DNA of 64,000 nucleotides from contig NC_134507.1 of the NCBI RefSeq assembly GCF_027942865.1, positions 32,718,447-32,782,446 on the forward strand. Direction: 5' to 3'. Source of the stretch: Odontesthes bonariensis (lineage: Eukaryota; Chordata; Actinopteri; Atheriniformes; Atherinopsidae). Made by a program: the position numbers and the translations under genes. This document shows positions 1-10,060 of this stretch, in pieces (within the stretch, counting starts at the first letter, position 1; each line of letters begins with the position of its first letter). The notes below the pieces were generated by a model that was not told the origin of the DNA, made no database searches, and saw nothing but the letters and a program-made list of their open reading frames with translations.

Positions 1-112
1 GATCCTCATACATTTAACTTTGTCCTGACAAAGGAGCAGTTCCAAAAAGTCAAACAGGGACTGCCTTTGCATTTGACGCAGTCAAACTGCATGCGCCTGG
101 AGAAGCCAAAAG

Positions 113-190
113 GCTTACAGCACCTGGTATTCCCAGGCGGTCTCCCCATCCAAGTACTAACCAGGCCCGACTCTGCTTAGCTTCTGAGAT
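113..190 (-). pseudogene. Reverse-strand 5S rRNA fragment (one per unit)
   Basis: Read on the minus strand, this is the 3' two-thirds of 5S rRNA. It starts near the middle of the gene, includes the box A and box C regions and ends at the normal 3' end, followed by a short T run. The 5' third is missing, and one extra G lies in the C-box stretch (GGATGGGGAGACC). It is not a copy of the plus-strand 5S beside it: it has the usual CGCCTGGG where the plus gene has CGCTTGGG. The same fragment recurs every 1,695 bp to 50,963-51,040 and again at 62,025-62,102. A transcript would lack the 5' strand of helix I, so it is probably a pseudogene. Confidence 0.85.
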
Positions 191-429
191 AAAACTCTGG
201 CTTTTAGTCTGCGAAAAGAGAGTGAAAGTGAACTCCACTTTGAGATGGCTCTGGGATTGGGCCGACTGGGAGAATTGCTTGAAAAAAACCTCTACACCCA
301 ATGAGCGGTCAGAACAAAGCCTCAAGACCCCTAGTCTTTTGCACAGAGTAAAAGACAAAGCAGCCATTGAATAGGGCCCGATTGTTCCTACCTGGTCGGC
401 CGAGGAGCCAGCGTCTCAACCAAGCAAAG

Positions 430-449
430 CTCACCGTGGGGAAGGTGGC
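430..449 (+). promoter_or_regulatory. PSE-like element of U5
   Basis: The stretch TCACCGTGGGGAAGGTGG resembles the vertebrate snRNA proximal sequence element (TCACC followed by a purine-rich half). It sits about 65 to 46 bp before the U5 start, the known spacing. There is no TATA box at -30, so the gene is Pol II-type. Repeats every 1,695 bp. Confidence 0.5.
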
Positions 450-494
450 TATGCCAACTAGCCTGATGCACTGCTCCCGCAGTGTCAAATACTC

Positions 495-613
495 GTACTC
501 TGGTTTCTCTTCATAACGTACAAGTCTTTCGCCTTTTACTAAAGACTTCCGTGGAGAGCAACATTAATGAGTTGTTTCTATTTTTGGAAGGCTTTACCTT
601 TGCGGGTGAAGCC
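495..613 (+). ncRNA. U5 snRNA, unit 1 (reference copy)
   Basis: U5 small nuclear RNA, a core part of the U4/U6.U5 tri-snRNP that aligns exon ends during both splicing steps. Visible features in order: a 5' stem beginning TACTCTGGTTTCTCTTC, the invariant loop 1 (CGCCTTTTACTAAAG) that contacts exons, the TTCCGTGGAGAG return strand, an Sm site ATTTTTGG, and a 3' hairpin GGCTTTACC/GGTGAAGCC around a TTTGCG loop. At about 119 nt it is near the usual 116. The exact 5' end (495, or up to 6 bp earlier) is inferred from the human start AUACUCUGG. A PSE-like element sits upstream at the right spacing. The loop and Sm site look intact, so it appears functional. Confidence 0.93.
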
Positions 614-619
614 CATTCT

Positions 620-635
620 GTCTGTGCAAAGGAAA
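620..635 (+). terminator. Possible 3' box of U5
   Basis: GTCTGTGCAAAGGAAA starts 7 bp after the U5 3' hairpin and loosely fits the snRNA 3'-end processing signal (GTTT, short gap, AAA, purines). Units 8, 10, 18, 20 and 23 carry an A-to-C change in it. Confidence 0.35.
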
Positions 636-738
636 TCTTCTTGCTGTGCCAAGTGACTTCTCGGAGTAGAGTCACCTTATTTCTTGAGACCGTGCCCATG
701 TTCAAAGCTGGAGCGCTAAATTGTTGTTGTTTGAATGG

Positions 739-830
739 TGCTCAGTGGAGCGGGCGGGAGTGCAAAGTTGTACCATCTGAAACGGCTGAAGAGTGCTCAC
801 TGCAGCGGGTGGGCGGAGGTGCAAAGTGAC
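739..830 (+). promoter_or_regulatory. Duplicated GC-box/octamer-like motif upstream of U2 (possible DSE)
   Basis: Two imperfect direct repeats, at about 739-767 and 794-826, each contain TGCTCA, a GGGCGG GC box and GTGCAAAG, an imperfect octamer. U2 enhancers (distal sequence elements) in vertebrates combine Sp1 and octamer sites near -220. These lie at about -170 and -110, so the assignment is tentative. Repeats every 1,695 bp. Confidence 0.35.
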
Positions 831-848
831 GCTTTGTAGGCAAAAAAA

Positions 849-868
849 GAGCACCGCCACAAGTGCGC
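849..868 (+). promoter_or_regulatory. PSE-like element of U2
   Basis: GCACCGCCACAAGTGCG lies about 63 to 44 bp before the U2 start and shares the CACCG core with the U5 element. No TATA box lies between it and the gene. Assigned mainly on position. Repeats every 1,695 bp. Confidence 0.4.
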
Positions 869-911
869 ATTGTGCCAGGAAGGACTCTCGGACGTGAAAC
901 AGTGGAGGGTT

Positions 912-1099
912 ATCGCTTCTCGGCCTTTTGGCTAAGATCAAGTGTAGTATCTGTTCTTATCAGTTTAATATCTGATACGTCCTCTATATGAGGACTACAT
1001 ATTAAATGGATTTTTAGGCAAAGGGGTTGAAAAAGGGGCTTGCTCCGTTCACTCCACGCATCGACCCGGTACTGCAGTGCCGCCGGGAACGGTGCACTC
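912..1099 (+). ncRNA. U2 snRNA, unit 1 (reference copy)
   Basis: U2 small nuclear RNA, which pairs with the intron branch site and with U6 in the spliceosome. It begins ATCGCTTCTCGGCCTTTTGG exactly as in vertebrates. Branch-point recognition GTAGTA lies at nt 33-38, followed by stem II (TCAGTTTAATATCTGA, TCCTCTATATGAGGA) and an Sm region GGATTTTTAGG. Stem III is CTTGCTCCGTTCACTCCACGC and stem IV CCCGGTACTGCAGTGCCGCCGGG. Length about 188 nt, as in human; the last bases (GCACTC) are placed by homology to GCACCC. It lies 298 bp after U5 and 367 bp before 5S. All key elements are present. Confidence 0.95.
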
Positions 1100-1440
1100 T
1101 TCCCAACTCTTGTGAAATAACAAAACCAGCGGTACATGGTGGTAGTTTCAGGGAGCCATTGTATTCTGACTTCTAAAATGGAACTATAATCTTTAGAAAA
1201 GACGCAGTTTATGAGCACGTCGTGGGATTGAGCTTCCCTGGTTTCTCTGTATGACCATGAACACCAAACTACACACAGAGAACAGAGGAGCTTGACAGAC
1301 ACACACTAAGTTATCTGAGAGTCCCATTTTCAGCTGCAGAGAACAATCACATCAGGGAAGTCGACGTGCAGGCTCAACATCAGCCTCTCAAGCCAACTCT
1401 CTGGTAAAATAGGGGCAACGTATGGTTCCAGCACCTATGT

Positions 1441-1450
1441 AACACATATT
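1441..1450 (+). promoter_or_regulatory. TATA-like upstream element of 5S
   Basis: An A/T-rich AACACATATT lies about 26 to 17 bp before the 5S start. A TATA-like element near -28 is common upstream of fish 5S genes. The main 5S promoter is internal. Repeats every 1,695 bp. Confidence 0.3.
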
Positions 1451-1466
1451 TGTCACGGGGACTGTG

Positions 1467-1585
1467 GCTTACGGCCACACCGCCCTGAACACGCCCGATC
1501 TCGTCCGAACTCGGAAGCCAAGCAGGGTCGGGCCTGGTTAGTACTTGGATGGGAGACCGCTTGGGAATACCAGGTGCTGTAAGCA
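1467..1585 (+). rRNA. 5S rRNA, unit 1 (reference copy)
   Basis: 5S rRNA of the large ribosomal subunit, transcribed by Pol III from internal promoter boxes. It starts GCTTACGGCCACACC, contains box A (AAGCCAAGCAGGG) and box C (TGGATGGGAGACCGC), and ends GGTGCTGTAAGC before a TTTTT terminator. About 119 nt. Compared with the usual vertebrate sequence it has CCGAACTCGG for CTGATCTCGG and CGCTTGGG for CGCCTGGG, so it may be a divergent 5S class. It sits 223 bp from the reverse-strand 5S fragment of the next unit, forming an imperfect inverted repeat. Confidence 0.92.
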
Positions 1586-1590
1586 TTTTT
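1586..1590 (+). terminator. Pol III T-run terminator of 5S
   Basis: Five Ts directly follow the 5S 3' end, the standard Pol III stop signal. Present after each plus-strand 5S copy. Confidence 0.7.
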
Positions 1591-2189
1591 CTCTCTTCTC
1601 TCTGCATGTCTTTTGTTGAAACATCTGTTGATCACCCTGTGATCCATCTTGCTGATCCTGGATCTGCTAAGGTGTCCCAGGTCATGGTTGCCTTTGATCC
1701 TCATACATTTAACTTTGTCCTGACAAAGGAGCAGTTCCAAAAAGTCAAACAGGGACTGCCTTTGCATTTGACGCAGTCAAACTGCATGCGCCTGGAGAAG
1801 CCAAAAGGCTTACAGCACCTGGTATTCCCAGGCGGTCTCCCCATCCAAGTACTAACCAGGCCCGACTCTGCTTAGCTTCTGAGATAAAACTCTGGCTTTT
1901 AGTCTGCGAAAAGAGAGTGAAAGTGAACTCCACTTTGAGATGGCTCTGGGATTGGGCCGACTGGGAGAATTGCTTGAAAAAAACCTCTACACCCAATGAG
2001 CGGTCAGAACAAAGCCTCAAGACCCCTAGTCTTTTGCACAGAGTAAAAGACAAAGCAGCCATTGAATAGGGCCCGATTGTTCCTACCTGGTCGGCCGAGG
2101 AGCCAGCGTCTCAACCAAGCAAAGCTCACCGTGGGGAAGGTGGCTATGCCAACTAGCCTGATGCACTGCTCCCGCAGTGTCAAATACTC

Positions 2190-2308
2190 GTACTCTGGTT
2201 TCTCTTCATAACGTACAAGTCTTTCGCCTTTTACTAAAGACTTCCGTGGAGAGCAACATTAATGAGTTGTTTCTATTTTTGGAAGGCTTTACCTTTGCGG
2301 GTGAAGCC
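2190..2308 (+). ncRNA. U5 snRNA, unit 2
   Basis: No difference from the copy at 495 seen. Confidence 0.92.
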
Positions 2309-2606
2309 CATTCTGTCTGTGCAAAGGAAATCTTCTTGCTGTGCCAAGTGACTTCTCGGAGTAGAGTCACCTTATTTCTTGAGACCGTGCCCATGTTCAA
2401 AGCTGGAGCGCTAAATTGTTGTTGTTTGAATGGTGCTCAGTGGAGCGGGCGGGAGTGCAAAGTTGTACCATCTGAAACGGCTGAAGAGTGCTCACTGCAG
2501 CGGGTGGGCGGAGGTGCAAAGTGACGCTTTGTAGGCAAAAAAAGAGCACCGCCACAAGTGCGCATTGTGCCAGGAAGGGCTCTCGGACGTGAAACAGTGG
2601 AGGGTT

Positions 2607-2794
2607 ATCGCTTCTCGGCCTTTTGGCTAAGATCAAGTGTAGTATCTGTTCTTATCAGTTTAATATCTGATACGTCCTCTATATGAGGACTACATATTAA
2701 ATGGATTTTTAGGCAAAGGGGTTGAAAAAGGGGCTTGCTCCGTTCACTCCACGCATCGACCCGGTACTGCAGTGCCGCCGGGAACGGTGCACTC
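2607..2794 (+). ncRNA. U2 snRNA, unit 2
   Basis: No difference from the copy at 912 seen. Confidence 0.94.
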
Positions 2795-3161
2795 TTCCCA
2801 ACTCTTGTGAAATAACAAAACCAGCGGTACATGGTGGTAGTTTCAGGGAGCCATTGTATTCTGACTTCTAAAATGGAACTATAATCTTTAGAAAAGACGC
2901 AGTTTATGAGCACGTCGTGGGATTGAGCTTCCCTGGTTTCTCTGTATGACCATGAACACCAAACTACACACAGAGAACAGAGGAGCTTGACAGACACACA
3001 CTAAGTTATCTGAGAGTCCCATTTTCAGCTGCAGAGAACAATCACATCAGGGAAGTCGACGTGCAGGCTCAACATCAGCCTCTCAAGCCAACTCTCTGGT
3101 AAAATAGGGGCAACGTATGGTTCCAGCACCTATGTAACACATATTTGTCACGGGGACTGTG

Positions 3162-3280
3162 GCTTACGGCCACACCGCCCTGAACACGCCCGATCTCGTC
3201 CGAACTCGGAAGCCAAGCAGGGTCGGGCCTGGTTAGTACTTGGATGGGAGACCGCTTGGGAATACCAGGTGCTGTAAGCA
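3162..3280 (+). rRNA. 5S rRNA, unit 2
   Basis: No difference from the copy at 1,467 seen. Confidence 0.91.
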
Positions 3281-3884
3281 TTTTTCTCTCTTCTCTCTGC
3301 ATGTCTTTTGTTGAAACATCTGTTGATCACCCTGTGATCCATCTTGCTGATCCTGGATCTGCTAAGGTGTCCCAGGTCATGGTTGCCTTTGATCCTCATA
3401 CATTTAACTTTGTCCTGACAAAGGAGCAGTTCCAAAAAGTCAAACAGGGACTGCCTTTGCATTTGACGCAGTCAAACTGCATGCGCCTGGAGAAGCCAAA
3501 AGGCTTACAGCACCTGGTATTCCCAGGCGGTCTCCCCATCCAAGTACTAACCAGGCCCGACTCTGCTTAGCTTCTGAGATAAAACTCTGGCTTTTAGTCT
3601 GCGAAAAGAGAGTGAAAGTGAACTCCACTTTGAGATGGCTCTGGGATTGGGCCGACTGGGAGAATTGCTTGAAAAAAACCTCTACACCCAATGAGCGGTC
3701 AGAACAAAGCCTCAAGACCCCTAGTCTTTTGCACAGAGTAAAAGACAAAGCAGCCATTGAATAGGGCCCGATTGTTCCTACCTGGTCGGCCGAGGAGCCA
3801 GCGTCTCAACCAAGCAAAGCTCACCGTGGGGAAGGTGGCTATGCCAACTAGCCTGATGCACTGCTCCCGCAGTGTCAAATACTC

Positions 3885-4003
3885 GTACTCTGGTTTCTCT
3901 TCATAACGTACAAGTCTTTCGCCTTTTACTAAAGACTTCCGTGGAGAGCAACATTAATGAGTTGTTTCTATTTTTGGAAGGCTTTACCTTTGCGGGTGAA
4001 GCC
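3885..4003 (+). ncRNA. U5 snRNA, unit 3
   Basis: Matches the unit 1 copy. Confidence 0.92.
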
Positions 4004-4301
4004 CATTCTGTCTGTGCAAAGGAAATCTTCTTGCTGTGCCAAGTGACTTCTCGGAGTAGAGTCACCTTATTTCTTGAGACCGTGCCCATGTTCAAAGCTG
4101 GAGCGCTAAATTGTTGTTGTTTGAATGGTGCTCAGTGGAGCGGGCGGGAGTGCAAAGTTGTACCATCTGAAACGGCTGAAGAGTGCTCACTGCAGCGGGT
4201 GGGCGGAGGTGCAAAGTGACGCTTTGTAGGCAAAAAAAGAGCACCGCCACAAGTGCGCATTGTGCCAGGAAGGGCTCTCGGACGTGAAACAGTGGAGGGT
4301 T

Positions 4302-4489
4302 ATCGCTTCTCGGCCTTTTGGCTAAGATCAAGTGTAGTATCTGTTCTTATCAGTTTAATATCTGATACGTCCTCTATATGAGGACTACATATTAAATGGA
4401 TTTTTAGGCAAAGGGGTTGAAAAAGGGGCTTGCTCCGTTCACTCCACGCATCGACCCGGTACTGCAGTGCCGCCGGGAACGGTGCACTC
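4302..4489 (+). ncRNA. U2 snRNA, unit 3
   Basis: Matches the unit 1 copy. Confidence 0.94.
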
Positions 4490-4856
4490 TTCCCAACTCT
4501 TGTGAAATAACAAAACCAGCGGTACATGGTGGTAGTTTCAGGGAGCCATTGTATTCTGACTTCTAAAATGGAACTATAATCTTTAGAAAAGACGCAGTTT
4601 ATGAGCACGTCGTGGGATTGAGCTTCCCTGGTTTCTCTGTATGACCATGAACACCAAACTACACACAGAGAACAGAGGAGCTTGACAGACACACACTAAG
4701 TTATCTGAGAGTCCCATTTTCAGCTGCAGAGAACAATCACATCAGGGAAGTCGACGTGCAGGCTCAACATCAGCCTCTCAAGCCAACTCTCTGGTAAAAT
4801 AGGGGCAACGTATGGTTCCAGCACCTATGTAACACATATTTGTCACGGGGACTGTG

Positions 4857-4975
4857 GCTTACGGCCACACCGCCCTGAACACGCCCGATCTCGTCCGAAC
4901 TCGGAAGCCAAGCAGGGTCGGGCCTGGTTAGTACTTGGATGGGAGACCGCTTGGGAATACCAGGTGCTGTAAGCA
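4857..4975 (+). rRNA. 5S rRNA, unit 3
   Basis: Matches the unit 1 copy. Confidence 0.91.
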
Positions 4976-5579
4976 TTTTTCTCTCTTCTCTCTGCATGTC
5001 TTTTGTTGAAACATCTGTTGATCACCCTGTGATCCATCTTGCTGATCCTGGATCTGCTAAGGTGTCCCAGGTCATGGTTGCCTTTGATCCTCATACATTT
5101 AACTTTGTCCTGACAAAGGAGCAGTTCCAAAAAGTCAAACAGGGACTGCCTTTGCATTTGACGCAGTCAAACTGCATGCGCCTGGAGAAGCCAAAAGGCT
5201 TACAGCACCTGGTATTCCCAGGCGGTCTCCCCATCCAAGTACTAACCAGGCCCGACTCTGCTTAGCTTCTGAGATAAAACTCTGGCTTTTAGTCTGCGAA
5301 AAGAGAGTGAAAGTGAACTCCACTTTGAGATGGCTCTGGGATTGGGCCGACTGGGAGAATTGCTTGAAAAAAACCTCTACACCCAATGAGCGGTCAGAAC
5401 AAAGCCTCAAGACCCCTAGTCTTTTGCACAGAGTAAAAGACAAAGCAGCCATTGAATAGGGCCCGATTGTTCCTACCTGGTCGGCCGAGGAGCCAGCGTC
5501 TCAACCAAGCAAAGCTCACCGTGGGGAAGGTGGCTATGCCAACTAGCCTGATGCACTGCTCCCGCAGTGTCAAATACTC

Positions 5580-5698
5580 GTACTCTGGTTTCTCTTCATA
5601 ACGTACAAGTCTTTCGCCTTTTACTAAAGACTTCCGTGGAGAGCAACATTAATGAGTTGTTTCTATTTTTGGAAGGCTTTACCTTTGCGGGTGAAGCC
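5580..5698 (+). ncRNA. U5 snRNA, unit 4
   Basis: Matches the unit 1 copy. Confidence 0.92.
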
Positions 5699-5996
5699 CA
5701 TTCTGTCTGTGCAAAGGAAATCTTCTTGCTGTGCCAAGTGACTTCTCGGAGTAGAGTCACCTTATTTCTTGAGACCGTGCCCATGTTCAAAGCTGGAGCG
5801 CTAAATTGTTGTTGTTTGAATGGTGCTCAGTGGAGCGGGCGGGAGTGCAAAGTTGTACCATCTGAAACGGCTGAAGAGTGCTCACTGCAGCGGGTGGGCG
5901 GAGGTGCAAAGTGACGCTTTGTAGGCAAAAAAAGAGCACCGCCACAAGTGCGCATTGTGCCAGGAAGGGCTCTCGGACGTGAAACAGTGGAGGGTT

Positions 5997-6184
5997 ATCG
6001 CTTCTCGGCCTTTTGGCTAAGATCAAGTGTAGTATCTGTTCTTATCAGTTTAATATCTGATACGTCCTCTATATGAGGACTACATATTAAATGGATTTTT
6101 AGGCAAAGGGGTTGAAAAAGGGGCTTGCTCCGTTCACTCCACGCATCGACCCGGTACTGCAGTGCCGCCGGGAACGGTGCACTC
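5997..6184 (+). ncRNA. U2 snRNA, unit 4
   Basis: Matches the unit 1 copy. Confidence 0.94.
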
Positions 6185-6551
6185 TTCCCAACTCTTGTGA
6201 AATAACAAAACCAGCGGTACATGGTGGTAGTTTCAGGGAGCCATTGTATTCTGACTTCTAAAATGGAACTATAATCTTTAGAAAAGACGCAGTTTATGAG
6301 CACGTCGTGGGATTGAGCTTCCCTGGTTTCTCTGTATGACCATGAACACCAAACTACACACAGAGAACAGAGGAGCTTGACAGACACACACTAAGTTATC
6401 TGAGAGTCCCATTTTCAGCTGCAGAGAACAATCACATCAGGGAAGTCGACGTGCAGGCTCAACATCAGCCTCTCAAGCCAACTCTCTGGTAAAATAGGGG
6501 CAACGTATGGTTCCAGCACCTATGTAACACATATTTGTCACGGGGACTGTG

Positions 6552-6670
6552 GCTTACGGCCACACCGCCCTGAACACGCCCGATCTCGTCCGAACTCGGA
6601 AGCCAAGCAGGGTCGGGCCTGGTTAGTACTTGGATGGGAGACCGCTTGGGAATACCAGGTGCTGTAAGCA
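6552..6670 (+). rRNA. 5S rRNA, unit 4
   Basis: Matches the unit 1 copy. Confidence 0.91.
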
Positions 6671-7274
6671 TTTTTCTCTCTTCTCTCTGCATGTCTTTTG
6701 TTGAAACATCTGTTGATCACCCTGTGATCCATCTTGCTGATCCTGGATCTGCTAAGGTGTCCCAGGTCATGGTTGCCTTTGATCCTCATACATTTAACTT
6801 TGTCCTGACAAAGGAGCAGTTCCAAAAAGTCAAACAGGGACTGCCTTTGCATTTGACGCAGTCAAACTGCATGCGCCTGGAGAAGCCAAAAGGCTTACAG
6901 CACCTGGTATTCCCAGGCGGTCTCCCCATCCAAGTACTAACCAGGCCCGACTCTGCTTAGCTTCTGAGATAAAACTCTGGCTTTTAGTCTGCGAAAAGAG
7001 AGTGAAAGTGAACTCCACTTTGAGATGGCTCTGGGATTGGGCCGACTGGGAGAATTGCTTGAAAAAAACCTCTACACCCAATGAGCGGTCAGAACAAAGC
7101 CTCAAGACCCCTAGTCTTTTGCACAGAGTAAAAGACAAAGCAGCCATTGAATAGGGCCCGATTGTTCCTACCTGGTCGGCCGAGGAGCCAGCGTCTCAAC
7201 CAAGCAAAGCTCACCGTGGGGAAGGTGGCTATGCCAACTAGCCTGATGCACTGCTCCCGCAGTGTCAAATACTC

Positions 7275-7393
7275 GTACTCTGGTTTCTCTTCATAACGTA
7301 CAAGTCTTTCGCCTTTTACTAAAGACTTCCGTGGAGAGCAACATTAATGAGTTGTTTCTATTTTTGGAAGGCTTTACCTTTGCGGGTGAAGCC
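7275..7393 (+). ncRNA. U5 snRNA, unit 5
   Basis: Matches the unit 1 copy. Confidence 0.92.
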
Positions 7394-7691
7394 CATTCTG
7401 TCTGTGCAAAGGAAATCTTCTTGCTGTGCCAAGTGACTTCTCGGAGTAGAGTCACCTTATTTCTTGAGACCGTGCCCATGTTCAAAGCTGGAGCGCTAAA
7501 TTGTTGTTGTTTGAATGGTGCTCAGTGGAGCGGGCGGGAGTGCAAAGTTGTACCATCTGAAACGGCTGAAGAGTGCTCACTGCAGCGGGTGGGCGGAGGT
7601 GCAAAGTGACGCTTTGTAGGCAAAAAAAGAGCACCGCCACAAGTGCGCATTGTGCCAGGAAGGGCTCTCGGACGTGAAACAGTGGAGGGTT

Positions 7692-7879
7692 ATCGCTTCT
7701 CGGCCTTTTGGCTAAGATCAAGTGTAGTATCTGTTCTTATCAGTTTAATATCTGATACGTCCTCTATATGAGGACTACATATTAAATGGATTTTTAGGCA
7801 AAGGGGTTGAAAAAGGGGCTTGCTCCGTTCACTCCACGCATCGACCCGGTACTGCAGTGCCGCCGGGAACGGTGCACTC
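7692..7879 (+). ncRNA. U2 snRNA, unit 5
   Basis: Matches the unit 1 copy. Confidence 0.94.
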
Positions 7880-8246
7880 TTCCCAACTCTTGTGAAATAA
7901 CAAAACCAGCGGTACATGGTGGTAGTTTCAGGGAGCCATTGTATTCTGACTTCTAAAATGGAACTATAATCTTTAGAAAAGACGCAGTTTATGAGCACGT
8001 CGTGGGATTGAGCTTCCCTGGTTTCTCTGTATGACCATGAACACCAAACTACACACAGAGAACAGAGGAGCTTGACAGACACACACTAAGTTATCTGAGA
8101 GTCCCATTTTCAGCTGCAGAGAACAATCACATCAGGGAAGTCGACGTGCAGGCTCAACATCAGCCTCTCAAGCCAACTCTCTGGTAAAATAGGGGCAACG
8201 TATGGTTCCAGCACCTATGTAACACATATTTGTCACGGGGACTGTG

Positions 8247-8365
8247 GCTTACGGCCACACCGCCCTGAACACGCCCGATCTCGTCCGAACTCGGAAGCCA
8301 AGCAGGGTCGGGCCTGGTTAGTACTTGGATGGGAGACCGCTTGGGAATACCAGGTGCTGTAAGCA
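8247..8365 (+). rRNA. 5S rRNA, unit 5
   Basis: Matches the unit 1 copy. Confidence 0.91.
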
Positions 8366-8969
8366 TTTTTCTCTCTTCTCTCTGCATGTCTTTTGTTGAA
8401 ACATCTGTTGATCACCCTGTGATCCATCTTGCTGATCCTGGATCTGCTAAGGTGTCCCAGGTCATGGTTGCCTTTGATCCTCATACATTTAACTTTGTCC
8501 TGACAAAGGAGCAGTTCCAAAAAGTCAAACAGGGACTGCCTTTGCATTTGACGCAGTCAAACTGCATGCGCCTGGAGAAGCCAAAAGGCTTACAGCACCT
8601 GGTATTCCCAGGCGGTCTCCCCATCCAAGTACTAACCAGGCCCGACTCTGCTTAGCTTCTGAGATAAAACTCTGGCTTTTAGTCTGCGAAAAGAGAGTGA
8701 AAGTGAACTCCACTTTGAGATGGCTCTGGGATTGGGCCGACTGGGAGAATTGCTTGAAAAAAACCTCTACACCCAATGAGCGGTCAGAACAAAGCCTCAA
8801 GACCCCTAGTCTTTTGCACAGAGTAAAAGACAAAGCAGCCATTGAATAGGGCCCGATTGTTCCTACCTGGTCGGCCGAGGAGCCAGCGTCTCAACCAAGC
8901 AAAGCTCACCGTGGGGAAGGTGGCTATGCCAACTAGCCTGATGCACTGCTCCCGCAGTGTCAAATACTC

Positions 8970-9088
8970 GTACTCTGGTTTCTCTTCATAACGTACAAGT
9001 CTTTCGCCTTTTACTAAAGACTTCCGTGGAGAGCAACATTAATGAGTTGTTTCTATTTTTGGAAGGCTTTACCTTTGCGGGTGAAGCC
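8970..9088 (+). ncRNA. U5 snRNA, unit 6
   Basis: Matches the unit 1 copy. Confidence 0.92.
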
Positions 9089-9386
9089 CATTCTGTCTGT
9101 GCAAAGGAAATCTTCTTGCTGTGCCAAGTGACTTCTCGGAGTAGAGTCACCTTATTTCTTGAGACCGTGCCCATGTTCAAAGCTGGAGCGCTAAATTGTT
9201 GTTGTTTGAATGGTGCTCAGTGGAGCGGGCGGGAGTGCAAAGTTGTACCATCTGAAACGGCTGAAGAGTGCTCACTGCAGCGGGTGGGCGGAGGTGCAAA
9301 GTGACGCTTTGTAGGCAAAAAAAGAGCACCGCCACAAGTGCGCATTGTGCCAGGAAGGGCTCTCGGACGTGAAACAGTGGAGGGTT

Positions 9387-9574
9387 ATCGCTTCTCGGCC
9401 TTTTGGCTAAGATCAAGTGTAGTATCTGTTCTTATCAGTTTAATATCTGATACGTCCTCTATATGAGGACTACATATTAAATGGATTTTTAGGCAAAGGG
9501 GTTGAAAAAGGGGCTTGCTCCGTTCACTCCACGCATCGACCCGGTACTGCAGTGCCGCCGGGAACGGTGCACTC
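9387..9574 (+). ncRNA. U2 snRNA, unit 6
   Basis: Matches the unit 1 copy. Confidence 0.94.
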
Positions 9575-9941
9575 TTCCCAACTCTTGTGAAATAACAAAA
9601 CCAGCGGTACATGGTGGTAGTTTCAGGGAGCCATTGTATTCTGACTTCTAAAATGGAACTATAATCTTTAGAAAAGACGCAGTTTATGAGCACGTCGTGG
9701 GATTGAGCTTCCCTGGTTTCTCTGTATGACCATGAACACCAAACTACACACAGAGAACAGAGGAGCTTGACAGACACACACTAAGTTATCTGAGAGTCCC
9801 ATTTTCAGCTGCAGAGAACAATCACATCAGGGAAGTCGACGTGCAGGCTCAACATCAGCCTCTCAAGCCAACTCTCTGGTAAAATAGGGGCAACGTATGG
9901 TTCCAGCACCTATGTAACACATATTTGTCACGGGGACTGTG

Positions 9942-10060
9942 GCTTACGGCCACACCGCCCTGAACACGCCCGATCTCGTCCGAACTCGGAAGCCAAGCAG
10001 GGTCGGGCCTGGTTAGTACTTGGATGGGAGACCGCTTGGGAATACCAGGTGCTGTAAGCA
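9942..10060 (+). rRNA. 5S rRNA, unit 6
   Basis: Matches the unit 1 copy. Confidence 0.91.

Noticed and set aside
482-829. 115-codon frame repeated in every unit
   Set aside because: It runs straight through the U5 gene and its spacer. Its conservation is just homogenisation of the array.
910-1302. 130-codon minus-strand frame repeated in every unit
   Set aside because: It is antisense to U2 and its 3' spacer; no protein family is recognisable.
1100-1466. Possible further snRNA (U1, U4 or U6) in the U2-5S spacer
   Set aside because: No U1 5' end (ATACTTACCTG), U4 or U6 core sequence is present on either strand. A CTGGTTTCTCTG stretch resembles the U5 5' end only by chance.
1549-1875. 108-codon frame between the two 5S sequences
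   Set aside because: It starts inside the 5S gene and ends inside the reverse 5S fragment. The middle reads like plausible protein, but I recognise no domain and conservation among homogenised copies is no evidence.
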